Part shown: in pieces, positions 10,580 through 23,471 of the stretch
Layout of the letters: each line of letters opens with the position of its first letter
How positions within the stretch are numbered: the stretch's first letter is position 1
From: Diplosphaera chodatii
Lineage: Eukaryota > Chlorophyta > Trebouxiophyceae > Prasiolales > Stichococcaceae
DNA: 64,000 bases
Reading direction: 5' to 3'
Assembly: GCA_032358165.1 (NCBI GenBank)
Contig: JAALGY010000014.1
Location: 372,001-436,000 of the forward strand
Notes under the pieces: model-generated
The model's database searches: none
What the model was told of the DNA's origin: nothing
The model's input: the letters and a program-made list of their open reading frames with translations, nothing else
Translations under genes and position numbers: made by a program

Positions 10580-13500
10580 TTAGGGGGGATCTCCTGGCGG
10601 CTCAAGCACCCTGACCTGGCAGGCTTCCAGCGCCTCGGTCACGCCGGCGGCCATGCGGGCGAGGGGCGCGCTCTCCAGCCGCCGCAGCATCAGCGCCGTG
10701 CCCCGGAAGTCCACCTCCAGCTGCGCCGCCGGCTGCAGCCACGGCTCGCCGTCCACCTGCAGCGCCGCTGAGCCAGCCCGTCAGGATGCGCGCAGTCAAA
10801 TGCCCTGCTGGCGACCAATGGCAACTGGGGGTCCACACAAGCGCCTGGCACTGACAGGTGGTCCACAGTGGAGCTCTGGCAAGCTCTGCATGGGTGAAAC
10901 ATTTGCAGTTCCAGTGGCAGCTGCTGGGTCGGGACTCACACCAAGGAGCCGTGGTGGGTTGTTGCAGGCCAATCACGAAAGCACATGTACCCCATCATGC
11001 TCAGCGACGAACGGGTAGCTGGCAGCGGTGAGTAAACCTCGTGACGTGTTGAGGCGGGCACCTGCATGGGGGTGGCCTCGGACAGGGTGATGCGGACGCG
11101 GGAGCAGCGGCACAGGCGGCGCGCCTGGCTCAGCCCCACCTGCACCTGCCCCAGGTGCCAGCTGCCCTGCACCGAAAGCAGCTGCCGCCCGCAGCAAAGA
11201 GGGCCGTCAGCTGTGTATCCTGGACTGCAAGGCCGCATGTGCGGCATTGGAACAGCACAGCACGCAAGGACTGACATTATGGTCGACACCTCTCCTCTGG
11301 GTGGCATGCCACATCATGAGATGAGCTCAGACCCAGCCCTTGACAGGGCAACCGTCCGGAGTTTCGTTGGTCAAGCATCAGGGTCTGGGAGGCTGGGGGC
11401 GCGCACCTCCAGGCGCTGGTCGGTCATGGACTGGGGGCCGTCGGCGGTGAAGCCGGCGGCGGTGATGGCGGGGGGCGCGGGACGGCCCGAGGCCCACAGG
11501 TCCACGCCGCCCATGTAGCTGGGGATGTTCATGATGATGAGGCCCTCGGTGTCGCGCGGCAGCGCCAGCTCCCGCCCGTCGCACTCCACCTGCGGTGCAT
11601 TAACAACTGGGTGACGTTTTCAATCCTCCTAAGCACACCGTTTGGGTCGTGCACCCGGTTGGGTACGCTGTCACAACATCAGGTCCTGTGGCAAAGCAAG
11701 ACCGTCCTGGGCGCCGGCACGCTGCTCATGAGCAGCTGCTTTGTACCCGAAACTGCCCACATGCGCGGGCTGCGCTCCGCTCCAGGTGTCGCCGCAGCAA
11801 TGGGCAGCAGGGAGGCACAGCTGCCGTGCAGCTCAGCCTGTTGATCACCAGGAAGACCGCAGAGGCTGCGCGTGCCGACCCACCTTGAGGCGGCGCGGCA
11901 GGTTGAGGGAGGTGTGCCCCAGGATCTCCTTCGCGCCCACGCCCGTGTACCACAGCTTGTTGCCGAAGCGCGAGTTGAACCACTCCGGGTACTGCAGCAC
12001 ATCGCCACACTGGTGGAAGCACGGCACCAGCCACCACACACGACGATAGACTTTGGACGGCAGGTGGTAGCAGGGGCGCACAGCAGAGGGTCGCGTTTGT
12101 GAAAATTGGAAGTGAAGGTGAGCGTTGTGTACGCATATGTATACAACCATATGCCATACCTGGTCCCGCATCTGGTGGAACTCCAGCGCCACCTTGGCGT
12201 CGATGCCGATGCCCATGTAGTTGTTCATGGCTTTGGTGGTCGGGGCGGGCAGCGAGGCGGCGCCGGCCAGGCTGCTGCGCAGGCCGCCGACCACCCCGCC
12301 GCCGTCGCTGCTGCCGCCGTCCTTCGACAGCCAGGCCTTCTGGCTGGCCTGCACGCACAGCAGGCCCCTGTACGTGGGCCAGCACTCGGGAGCAGGGCAC
12401 ACATGACCGGATCAACGCTGTGCTGTCTACGTCACATCTCATGACGCTACCCGCACCATCAGCAAGGGTTTCATGCATCATGCAATCAGAAACTTGAACC
12501 TGAAGGAAACACAACACAGCAATCGATCACAGCTCAGTAGTGCACATGAAAGCAGTGCAGCTTTCGACAGCCAGGGCTGTGGCCGGCGGGGCGGCACCTG
12601 CGGCGTGAAGCGCACGCTCCACCGGTCGAGCAGCGTGACGGCGCACTGCTCCAGCAGCCCCAGGATGTCGCCAACGCTCTGGCCCTGGTACGCGCCCATG
12701 CCGCCGCCCCAGTTCAGGCAGCGCGCCAGGTCGTTGCCTGGTACGGTGGAAGAGTGCAGCGTGGTGAAGGCAGGGCACATGCAAGTGCTTCATGCAATGA
12801 CAAGACAGGGTGCTATGGGACAAGCTGGCCGTGTTGCGGCTGCAACAAGCACTGCATGACCACGGTGCACCCATGTGATCCTGCATGGCATAGGAAAGAT
12901 CCTGCAAAAGCTGCGGTTTGACATGACTTGAAATACCCCAAGTGCACACACCTGTCCCAAGCGGAAGTACGGCAATGGGTGGCGGCAGCCAGGGCTTTGC
13001 GTCCTCCTGCTTATCACGTGCCTCCTGCATCACAAGGGAGTCAGCAGCAGATGTGGGCAAGCTCATAATCCACCTGCACAACGATGCAGCATGCTTACAT
13101 TCATGATTGCATTGCATATGCTGGTCAGCATCCACTTTTGGAGACGCCCAACCCATGTCAATGCAGGATCACCTGCAGCGCATCAAGGCAGGAGAGCACC
13201 CAGCCGACGGTGCCATCGCCACCAATGATCAGCAGCCGGAGCCCCGGCATATCTGCGAACAGCTCCAGTGCACGCTCTGGCTTCTCCCGTGGCAGCTCAA
13301 CCACCTACACATATCACAACCTGCATGAGACTGGTAAGCAGGAGGACAGAGGCACCAGCTTGGTGCAGGTGAGCGGTAACCGAGCGCTGGATTGTACATG
13401 GGGCAACATCCAGGCTTTGCCTGCAGAGGGTTGAGGATGCGCAGGAACTTGCATATGGGCAACATCCAGGCTTTGCCTGCAGAGGGTTGAGGATGCGCAG

Positions 13501-16500
13501 GAACTTGCGGCGCAGGTCCTTGCCGATCTGCGGCCCGCTCTTGGTGTTGATGAAGCACAGCACGGGCTTCAGGCCTGGCTCAAGCGGGCCTGTAGAATTG
13601 ACATCAGGGCTCAAAATACATCGTGGATGACCTAATATGCGCCTGACACGACAGCATTGCCATTGCCCTACTCTTTCGGACTGTTAGGCCAGCTACGGCC
13701 CAGCCACAGCACCAGCAATCCACTGAGCTGTCTGCGCACCCAGCGTGAAGTTCTGCCAAGGTGTCTCCCTGCCGAGGCCCCACCACGAGTGGTTGGGCCG
13801 CGCTGTTGGTGTGTGGCCAGTCTGGCCGCCACGCCGCCGCAGGCCATGCTTGTTCCTGCACGGAGGGTGCCTCCTGTTGTACGGTGAGCCAGGGGCTGCC
13901 AGGGCCAGTCAGAGGTGCGTTTGAAGGGCCATCCTACCAGTGGTTTCCCATGAGATACGTGCAGCACATCACGCGCTGCACCTGCCAGGCCTGCTTGGCA
14001 GCAGCGACTTGGCACGTGCACTCCACGTCACGCCCGGCAGCTCCTTGAACGCTGTTGGCGGCACGATCGATCGCCTGCAAGTTGGTTCGCATGTGCATTG
14101 AAGCGGAGTTATGATGACGTGGGTGCAACAACCCTCGAACAGTGACTGTTGCAGTGCAAAAGAGCTGCAGCAAGTTGACCAACTAGCAATAGTTAGGTCA
14201 GCGAGAGCAGGCACGCAGTGCTGCACCGGCCGGTGTGAGGACCCTTTGTGGACAGTGTTCTGATTGAGCATCAGCTATGGTGGGGGTTGGGCGCAGGCTG
14301 AGGCTGAGGCACCTGTGGGCTCCCAGCTCACAGTGGTCCAAGGCAGCCAGATCTGCAGGCGACAGCTTGCGGGCCGGCGGCGACGCTGCAGCATCCACCT
14401 CGGAGCCGGGACCCTCTGCGACGTCTGTCACCATCGCCGACAGCGCTGTCATCAGGCGACCGAGGCTGCTGACACGAGACCCAGCGCCCAGCTGGCCTGC
14501 AGAAGAGGAAATTGCAACGTGATGTGAACAGGGCGAGATGTCAACAGTGCGAGTGAAGATGTCAGAACGACATGATGATGGTGGCAAGTACGGTAGTTGG
14601 TTTCAGATATGCAATTCTTGCAGTGGTAGGTTGAAGCCAGTGCAAGGGCCGAAACTGCCGCCGTCAAGCACCAAAACACTCACGAGATGCAGCGATGCGG
14701 TGCAGGGGGTGGCTGACGAGATGGCTTAGTGACTGTTTCTCCTGAGGCGTCATGGGCTCGTCCCGCTGGTCGCCGTTGACCAGCTTCTGCAGGCGCGCTG
14801 GCGTCATGTGCACCTCACCGTCCGAGTTGCTGCAGTAGCCCACAGGCTGGTTAGCAGGAGGCCATCAACTGCAATGCATGCAGAGCATGGTGCCACCATC
14901 CTCATCAGCCTCATCAGAAGGCATGGCATGTTGAGGGCAACTGGATGTATACGCTTACTCAGCAGAGGAGTTTTCCGGCACAGAGATGGTTCGTATCGGC
15001 GGCAGCATCCGAGACTGCAGCGACATGCCATCTGAAACTGGCGGCAACCCGCCTGCGTCAGCAGCCATCAATGCTATTGGTGAGATAGCTGCCACGCTAA
15101 CCTTGCAGCGCTGCATCGCCACTGGCAGATGAGTCGGCAGGATGTTGTTCAGGTGAACATGGCAGTGGTGGCATGCAGAGGTCGAACCACGCAAGTGCCA
15201 GCCAGGCGGGGCAGCCCACCCATTGCATCTGCCATCTTGCTGTCTGTTCGCGCTGCAGCAATCGTGGCCACTCCTTCCTTGCTGTCGTCAGCTGTAGACT
15301 GCTCCACTGTGCTGGCACCTTCGTCTGCCATGTGCTCTCCATTTGCCAGCTTGGGCGGTGACAACTGCTGTTCGGCGCCCACACTGACGCTGCTGGCAGC
15401 ATCATCGGCTGGGGGCCCTGCTGCGGCTGCTGCTTCTGCTGGGGCTGTGTCTGCTTTCATGTCTGCCTCGGCTGCCTCCGTACCACGACTGTCTGCCATA
15501 GTACCTCCGTCATTCTGCTTGGAGGCCTGCACATTATCACCCCTGCGCTGCTGCTGCTCAGCCTTCCTCCGCCGCTGGTCCTCTCTGTTGTCAAGCTTTG
15601 GAGGTGGCGGATGAAACTGCTGGAAGCAGCGTACATGCGCAACAGCCTGCAAACGTTACAGAGCCAGCAATTCACCATACACCACACTTGGTGCAATGCT
15701 GTGCACTTTTGGGTGCTTCCCAGGCTCACGCCGACTCTTTGCCGGCCCATAGTGTGATCGCACTCAAGCCATGTTGTTATTATTGGTGCAGGTTAATATC
15801 ATTTGGATCACCCACCTGGCACCAAGCGCACGACCATATGGGTTCGGAGCTGAACATGTCCGGCTCACATAGACGGCGGCAGTAGTGGCACACCTGCACA
15901 GCGCCCTCCACCTCCTCCTGCAACACAACACAAGTTGTACATGGTCTGCTTGCTCTGCTTGCTCACTCACACAGCTGTCAGCTGTTCATCTATCTCAGGG
16001 CACGGGACAGACGGCCATACAACAGGCAGCCGTGTGCCACACATGCACGGGCAGCTGTGTGCATGCATGTCGCCCAAGAGACCCCCAGTCCGATGGGAAG
16101 GAAGCAAAGGGCTCACATCCTGTGAACTCATAGCGACGCCAGCTGGGCGCCACAGGTGAACCATCGTAGGCGCGTCCAGCGCCACGGGCTTGCAGTCGTG
16201 CGGCACATGGCGGGCGCAGCCCTCATGCGCAACCTCGCCGCAGACCTCGCATGTGTTGACCGTCTGTAGCATGGAAGCACATGCACTGGTGAACACCATC
16301 AGCACCTTCCATCGTGATGGCGGCAGCTGCAACACGCAACTGTGACCAGACAGCAGTATGGCTCTCATATGATGTGACCAGGAAAGCGCTCGTTGGCCCA
16401 TTGCATGCATGGCATCTGGCGACGTTGTTCCCTGAATGGAAGTACCAAGCTCACCTTGCCCTCGCCATCTGGCTGAATGTGCTCAAAACACACGGCGCAC

Positions 16501-17026
16501 AGCAGTGGCTTGACGAGCTGTCGGCCGCTGATGCGATGCCAGGAGTGCGACATAGGTGGGTACTGCTTTGGGTTTGCCCGCCGCAGCTCATTTGCTGCCG
16601 CTGCCGCCGCTGCCACTAGGGTACCCCCGCGCTTGGCTGTGTACCATCTGCATGTTTCATGAGATTGCATGGTGTCGCTGGGTCGACTGGCACTTGGACA
16701 TTTCACCATCAGACCAGGGACGATATTGTGGGGCGACTCCACAGGCGCATGAGCATCCGCATCACATGCCAATGGTGCAAAACGATTGACGCGCGCTCTT
16801 GACCATGTCAATCGTGATCTATCCGAGATCTGCACCTGAGGACCCTGGAGAGCAGAAAAAGCGCGAGGAAGCCGGCCAGCAGTCCCAGTGCGCCCCGCAG
16901 CCAGGCGTCATCGCAGCTTGGAAGGAGCGCGGGGCAGGAGCGCAGCCCCATGCGCGAGCACACCCGCTGCTGTGCCGCGCTTAGACCTTTCAGGGCCGCC
17001 TGTGTAAGTCTGGTCGCATCGAACAT
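10580..17026 (-). CDS. DGK: Diacylglycerol kinase, membrane-anchored, two C1 domains (plant cluster I type)
   Basis: Phosphorylates diacylglycerol to phosphatidic acid, probably at ER or plasma membrane. Seventeen exons on the minus strand: 17026-16836, 16647-16455, 16263-16117, 15917-15816, 15646-about 15191, 15110-14959, 14829-14684, 14496-about 14254, 13589-13477, 13304-13173, 13024-12952, 12737-12598, 12348-12160, 11991-11884, 11589-11407, 11166-11062, 10756-10580; about 949 aa. Order: N-terminal membrane span (WLRGALGLLAGFLALFLLSR), C1a (H-x12-C-x2-C then CEVCGEVAHEGC...C), C1b (VCHYC...WSCAWCQAVAHVRC), a long low-complexity linker (about residues 250-540), catalytic DAGKc (LCFINTKSG, LLIIGGDGTVGWVLSCLDAL, VLPLGTGNDLARCLNWGGG) and accessory DAGKa (NNYMGIGIDAKVALEFH, YPEWFNSRFGNKLWY, EGLIIMNIPSYMGGVDLW, VDGEPW). 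The donor of intron 9 is GC and is duplicated (see 13401). Exon ends near 15191 and 14254 are the least certain. Confidence 0.93.
13401..13508. repeat. 52-bp tandem duplication spanning an exon 3' end and its GC donor
   Basis: Two identical 52-bp copies, 13401-13452 and 13457-13508, separated by 4 bp (period 56). On the minus strand each copy contains the last codons of DGK exon 9 (FLRILNPLQ) and the donor CAG|GCAAAG. The copy at higher coordinates is the one the exon enters first and must be spliced there to join VVELPREKPE in frame; the second copy is then intronic. The period is not a multiple of three, so use of the second donor would shift the frame. Confidence 0.92.
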
Positions 17027-17556
17027 GCTGCTCCCACGGCGACCGTATGTGCAGCCAGCGCTGCATCATGGCGGCTTCGAGGTACAGGGCATTGCTGTAT
17101 CTGGATACTCCGTGGCCTTACTTGCCATGAGTACTGCTGCCAGATGCTTCAATTTCCCCTAAAAGGTCGTTTGCCATGCCCCGAATGCCGCCAGCCGTGA
17201 GGCTTGTTCCCCTTACGGCAGGTACTGCACAAGGGATTGGCACACGAATGCCCCTCTGAACTGCTGCAATAGGCCCTACCGTGCAGCTTGTCCACGTCCA
17301 ACGTGAGATAAGCGTAACGAGATGTAGCCCGAGGAGTGATCACCGCTTCGATGCCTGCGCAGCAGCTGCAAATACGAAGCGAAGCTGAAGCAATCGCCCT
17401 CGGTGTGGCACCTGAGCAGCTGGCATGCTGGCCCTTGGTATCTGCACGTGCGCAATCGTCGAAACTGCCATGCAACCACAGACCCTTCCTATAAACACTG
17501 AACACTCATTGATTGTTTCCAAAACCTGTAAGACCTGTGTTCACGATCATCCGCCC
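17027..17556. other. Divergent intergenic region (DGK / GST)
   Basis: Holds the two promoters. An open frame runs in from 17425 ahead of the chosen GST start, so the GST transit peptide could begin earlier. Nothing else recognised. Confidence 0.4.
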
Positions 17557-19050
17557 ATGTCCCTCTGTTGTGCAGGCGCCGCCGCAACAATCACCGCTCA
17601 GCACTGCACAGTCGCAACCGGCATCAAGACGAACCACTGCGCATTCCACCAATCGCAACAACTTGCCGGGTTCACTGCGGCTGCGACCTTGTGCACACAT
17701 CGGCCAGGTGTGTCAGCGCGCCGCCTCCACATAGTCAGGGCTACATTGGACGGGAACCCTGCTGCAAGGCTGGCAACCGTTGCGCCATGGGTCGAGGGTA
17801 GGGATCTCACGAAAAAGCCGACACCCGAAAGCAACGAAGTCATTTTCTACACGCACACACTGTGCCCCTACGCTCACCGTGTGCACCTGGCGCTGCTGGA
17901 AAAGGCACGTGCGGATGATGGCAGCTGTGCCAGTTGGGGATGTCTTTCGTAGGGTACCTCAGCGTGTCGCAGGCACCTCTGATCTGACTCTGAGCAATGA
18001 TCCATTCTGCGGTACAGGGTGTACCATTCCAGCTGGTGCACATCGACCTGGCAGCACGGCCGCAATGGTTTACATCACTGAGCGGTCTTGTGCCGCTAGT
18101 CGAGCATCCTGAGGGAGTCTTTCACCGAGAGTCGTTGGACATCTGCAGGTGATCAGGCCCATACCGTATGCATGATTGCATCCCCAATATGGTACGACAA
18201 CTGCGTACTATAGTGCGCACGCGTGCACTCTATGCAGGTGGGTAGATGAGCATTTCGATGGGTCAGAGCTGCTGCCGACTGAGCCGGCAGAGCGGGATGC
18301 TGCGCTACGGCTGATGTCGCGGGGCGCCAGCGACTTCAGCAACGCAGGCCTGACACTGCTGGGTGGCCGAACAAGCGGGTACCACCGCACCCTTAGCACA
18401 TAACCCCGTTGAGCCGCCTAGGTCACAGTAGGTGGCTGCGACAGTGTGCACCCCGAGTCTCCAGCTGCAACCTGCGCGATGCGTGCAGGCCATGGGGCAT
18501 CGCCCGTAAGCATACGCCAGAGCAGTTGCTGGCGTTCAAGGCGCAGCTAGACAAGCTGGGTGCTCTACTGAACCGCCACGGCGGCCCCTTCTTGCTTGGC
18601 AAGCACATATCGTTGGTGAGCTGATGCTTGAGGCACCCGGCAGCAGTCAGCCCAACTGGTAGTCCATGGTATAGGCTCCAAGTTAACATTCATCTCACCT
18701 AGGAACATCAGGCTGCCCACACCATGGCCCAGGAGTGAAGGTGTCACCTGTGCCTGCAGGTGGACTTTGCATATTTTCCATTTGCAGAGCGCTTCCACAT
18801 CGCCGTGAACGAGTTTTGCAACTATGACATGGCGGCAGCAGAGGGCGGCAAGATTGGCGCCTGGCTCACCGCAGTGCGCCAGGCACATCATGACGGCCCT
18901 TCAGCGGATCCTGATGACTATCGCCGCGCCCTTCAGCGGCACATGCGGATGGATTTCTTTGATTACGACACCTACTCAGCAGCTGCACTCATACCACATG
19001 CTCGCAAGCTCGTGGCGCAGAAGGGGGACACAACTGACACCACATCCTGA
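17557..19050 (+). CDS. Glutathione S-transferase, lambda/omega-like (Cys active site)
   Basis: Thioltransferase-type GST; lambda GSTs reduce glutathione adducts of flavonoids and other small molecules, often in plastids. Five exons: 17557-17904, 18018-18148, 18238-18378, 18489-18615, 18760-19050 (345 aa). The thioredoxin fold opens with EVIFYTHTLCPYAHRVHLAL, where CPYA holds the catalytic Cys (lambda/omega/DHAR have CPF/YA; tau and phi have Ser). It continues with GVPFQLVHIDLAARPQWF, LVPLVEHPEGVFHRESLDIC and RWVDEHFDGSELLP. The helical C-terminal domain has LDKLGALLNRHGGPFLLGKH and VDFAYFPFAERFHIAVNEF. About 90 residues precede the fold and look like a transit peptide (MSLCCAGAAATITAQHC); an earlier in-frame ATG at 17425 exists. 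Intron 1 appears to use a GC donor (AAG|GCACGT) so that LLEK joins GVPFQL. Confidence 0.9.
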
Positions 19051-19312
19051 CATGACAACTGCCTTCGTACTGCACGATGCAATTTGGGATTGCAAGGCAC
19101 ATCTGCTTCTTGACTATATAGTTGCTCGATAGTTGAAGTACCAATGCTTCAGGCAATGATGTGTCAGAGCGACATGGTGGAATCCACTTTCCAGCACTGC
19201 TGAAGGCGCAGAGTCCACCATGCTTACAAGCATTGCTGAGTGTGCGTTATGCATTCCCAGGTGCTCAGCTTTAAGCGCCTGCTGCACTTGCAGGTGCGAC
19301 ACAGCTCCGTGC

Positions 19313-22300
19313 TCAAGTACCTTCTGACATATCTGACCCCACCGGGCTAAACAGATCAAGATCCTCGGCACTCGCCTGGCGCATGAGCGCTTCGAAATCT
19401 GCAACAAAACAGTGAACAGTCGGGTTGCTCAGAGCCACCTCGGGGAATGCACAATAATGGCATGTTTGTCAGGTTGGTGTCCTCACAGTTGATGTCACAC
19501 GTCATGCTCACCAGCCAGACCGATTGATCCATCATGATCGATGTCGGCCTCTCGCAGCGCCGCCTCAACTGTATCGCTCACCTGCAAGGGAAGCAAAACC
19601 AGTGACTGGACTGCACCCCAGCGGTGCACCCGGCAAGTGCAGTGTGGATCGATTGTGCTGTCAGCAACATGCATCATATTCACGCTGCATGAGGCACAGG
19701 GGCAGAGTGTGGCGCACCACACACACGTCGCCGCACAGCAGCTTGTTCAGGTCCTCTACAGAGAGCCGCCCGGAGCCATCAACATCAAACACCTCAAATG
19801 CAGTCCGGACCCACTCGTCCCACTCCACCGACTCCTATATGCAGTGCCCAGGTGGCACAAGGTATACAACAACACTGGCACTCGCAGAGGACAGTGACAA
19901 AGGCAGCTACAATGGCACCGAGTTGCACCTGCACATCCTTCCAATCAATGAGCGCAGCAATCCTGCAAAGTCAGGAATGGTGACTGATCAGGTTGACGTG
20001 TTGATGGCCACATAATGACTGCACAGTACCAGCAAGTCGACACTGTCCACAATGTTCTGTTCAGCAGACAGGAGAGCAAGCAATGCAGCTCACCAATCTG
20101 CATAGTCAAACTCGCCCTGGGGAGTGACCTCGAGCTGTGCCAGCAGCTGCGACACCTCTGAGTCTGATAGACTCCACTGACCGGACTTGAGTGCCTGCCG
20201 CACGCCACGAGAAGAGATCAGGTTTGCAACGTCAGCAGGTTGCTCACGGGCTCATTCCAGCAGGGCGTAAGGGTGTCATCGTGCGTCACCTGCATCATCT
20301 CCTCGTGTGTGATGGTCCCACTCCCATCAGTATCGATAGCATTGAAAAGGTCCCGCATCTCTGCCTGCATCAGTGGCCGGCCAGCAACAGTCAGCTAAGC
20401 CATCTGGTCAGGGTGCAGGATGGTTGGTGGCAGGTCTGTGCATGGAGCCGCACCAGGAGCTCGCTGTCTGCCACGAAGTTGTGCGCGACTGCACGCAGCG
20501 CCACCTGCTTGAGACGCCCATATGTGCCGAAGCGCTGTGTGGCATATTAAAGGCAATGCTGAGGCTCGGCACCTTGATAGACTGCAGGTTGGCAATAGGC
20601 TGCAGCTGTGCAGGGTTTAATGCTACAAACGATGTGGTTCCGTGCACAGCGCGCCTGCAGCCGCTGCACAATGGACGTCGCCAGCGGCGCGTCGCTGTGC
20701 CTAGACTCCTCCTGCAGCCAGCTGCAGAAGCAGCAGCACAGACATCCTCAGGTAACACTGTGAAACAGATCCGTAGGCGCAGCATGGCTTCCTACGCTGC
20801 GCGTTTCTGTCACCATGCAGCAGTGCGCCTTGCTCTACGTCACGCAGGCTGTGCCCTCACTTGAAGTGCAGCGCCTCGAGGGCTGTCGGCCGCTGGTCCG
20901 CCTCGCGGTTCAGCAGCGCCTGCACGAAGTGCTTCGCGTCCGCTGACAGCGTGTCCCAGGGCGCCGACTCGAAGTCAAGGTCCGAGTAGAGGACGGCTCG
21001 AAAGACAGCCTGTGCAGGCGCGGCCGCGAGCTTCAGGGCCCCACAATGTGTGGTGGGTGCCAGTGTGCGCGAGGTGCTTTGAGACACGTGCGTTTTCGAT
21101 AGGGTGCGTGGGCCAGTGGTGAGCATTTCGTGCGCGCACCCGGTTTTGGAAGGTCTGCTTGCGGATGAACAGGTCGGAGACCTCCTCGCCCTCCTCGCCG
21201 GCGAAGGGCAGCCGACCAGTCAGCAGCAAGTACGCGACGATGCCGACGGACCACAGGTCCGCGCTGAGTGTGTACTTGTTGCGGAGGACCTCTGGCGCGA
21301 TGAATATCACCGTGCCCGCCTGCGCATGCACCGCACGCCCACCGTGTGTCATCGTGGGGCGGGGTATTGCAAGCTAATGCATGTCCATGTGGCTGCACCT
21401 GCTCATGACGCTTAGTGCACAACCACAATGCCCACCCGGTCTGTGAGGTATTGGCCAGGCTCGCAGTACTCTGCCAGACCGAAATCTATGGCACGCAGGC
21501 CGCTCTGCTCGTTGGAGTTGAGAAACAAGAAGTTGTCGGGCTTCACATCCCTGCGAGATGCCCAAACATCAGGGGATTGCCCAACACGTGGTTCTAGATG
21601 ACCGTCAAGGCAGAAGCCATCCCTTCGTTCAGTGTCTCCGCCTGCTGACCTGATGATGACTCCGCGGGAGTGTGCCTGAGCGACTGTCCGGACAATCTCC
21701 CGCACCAGCCGGGCGACCTCTGTACATTGTCGGGGCCATGCAGTCAGCCATTGGGTGTTGCGAATGCAATGTTCCACTGCACGTGGTGCTGCAGCAAGCG
21801 CACAGACATCGCCGGCATGATGAAGAGTTGGCGCGCACCTTTCTCAGAATACTGCCCCGCGCGGATGCGCGAGAACAGCTCGCCCCCAGTCAGCAGCTCC
21901 ATGACAACGCCGACACATCCTTTCTCCTCATACGCGCCATAGCAGTACGCTACGTTCAGGCTGGGGCCAAGGTGCTGAAGAATGTCCACCTGCAACATGG
22001 AGCAGGTGACATGGGCTGAGAGCAGTTGCAAAATGAGGCGGCACTTAGGGTAGTGGCATGCACTAATCAAATGGCTACTTGTGGGCTGACTATGTCGACT
22101 CCACCTCATGCTGCACCCTGCGGACAAAGTTGGCCTCCAGCAGGCCATCAGGTCCATAGCGCTTTGTCATCGTTTTCACTGCCACCCTGTGTGCAAGCAA
22201 GCAAATGTTCACGCAGACAGAAAACGTGTTGGAAACTTTACTCCTGCCACATCGTGCCAGCCGCACCTTTCACCACTTTGCCTGTCTGTAGCAGCATGCA

Positions 22301-22858
22301 CAACCCCAAAGGACCCTGCGATGCCACCATGATCAGAGTTTGCTGAGCATATATCACATGCGTGGCATGATTCCTCGCCATGCAGGGAAAGGCAGTCAGG
22401 TGCAGAGCACACCTCTGCCTATCTGTTCCTGTAATTCGTAGCGATCCACGAGGTCTTTACCAAACCTGCACCAAGAACAGCAATGCCAACTCTGATTGGT
22501 ATACGTTGCCTCCCTGTGTGCTGCATTGTGAACGCGGACATGGGGGCCGGCGGATACATATAACATACCCGAATTCTGTGACGGGTTTGATGACCTCTGC
22601 GGGCCTGGCCTGCTGGTCTGATGTAGCACTGCATGACAACTGCCATCCTGGAGCGCTGCGCCTGCGCCTGGCGTGCCGCCGCGATCTTGGGTAGATCACC
22701 CCATGCGGCATGGACGCAGTGTGGTCGCATGCACGGCTGTGGCACCCATCAGCACTCCATGGTCGTCCATGGTGGGGCTGGAGGCTCAACACCATTGGCA
22801 GCAGCGACGTCAGGGTTGTGATCCTGGCGTGCAGCACCATGTTGCGTGCGCTGTTCAA
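19313..22858 (-). CDS. CDPK: Calcium-dependent protein kinase (CDPK)
   Basis: Ser/Thr kinase switched on by calcium through a fused calmodulin-like domain. Exons on the minus strand: 22858?-22569, 22465-22413, 22315-22267, 22186-22105, 21989-21839, 21719-21650, 21550-21436, 21319-21140, 21009-20861, 20721-20655, 20534-20454, 20364-20290, 20194-20094, 19962-19929, 19834-19727, 19581-19512, 19398-19313; all phases fit (about 586 aa with this start). Kinase: DRYELQEQIGRGSFGVVH, VAVKTMTK (catalytic Lys), GVIIRDVKPDNFLFL (HRD reads IRD), AIDFGLAEYCEPGQYLTD, TVIFIAPEVLRNKYTLSADL. Junction: SIVQRLQRFGTYGRLKQVAL, the autoinhibitory helix. EF-hands: DTDGSGTITHEE intact, second loop degenerate (LEVTPQGEFDYADW), DVDGSGRLSVED intact, DIDHDGSIGLAD intact. 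There is no N-terminal Gly-2 myristoylation signal in this model, but the first exon and start are uncertain. Confidence 0.93.
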
Positions 22859-23471
22859 TGGGTCCTTTGCAGGCTACGAACTGCAGGATGGTGTGACGAC
22901 GCCCTGCACCATCGTCACTTGAACAACAACATCAACTTGCGAATCACATCACATGTATGGCATGCCACTGCACTCAGTGGGTTTCCTCGGACGTTGCGAA
23001 AATGGCGAATGATGCAAGGTCCCGTGTGCACCTGATGTGCAATTCAGCACTCACGACGCATTCTGCTGGACACAACCTTGTAAAGGTATCCTATCAGAGG
23101 ATAGTCGCTGTTCCTTCTATTGGCTGCAACGGCGTTCAGCAACTTGCAGCGTTCCATTTGACCATCAGATCTGAATGCTCGACGTTCATTAGCGGCTACA
23201 TTAGCGCTTTGTGATGACAGCCGCCAACGTATCATGATGTGAATCTGCAAAGCCAACGATCGCGAAGCCCGTGCATGATATGTTGAAGTCGGGCAGGACG
23301 ATGAATTGGAAGGGCGCTGCGGCGTTGGGCAGCTCCAGTGCTGTAACGCGTTGAGCTTGACAGCGTCGTGCCACAGACAGGCACATCGGGCTACCTAGAA
23401 GCCTGGCTCCTCTCATTGGGAGTGGAGAGTTCACCAGTGGCAGTGCCGCAACTGCCGCCAAGCTTGACGGG
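22859..23471. other. Divergent intergenic region (CDPK / VPS45)
   Basis: Two promoters expected; no coding exon recognised. The true CDPK start might lie in here. Confidence 0.4.

Noticed and set aside
12541..12597. Exon-like PQPWLSK just after DGK exon 12, similar to AWLSK in exon 13
   Set aside because: Reading on would break the frame into exon 13; the donor at 12597 gives a clean join. The 13-nt match is probably chance or an old duplicated scrap.
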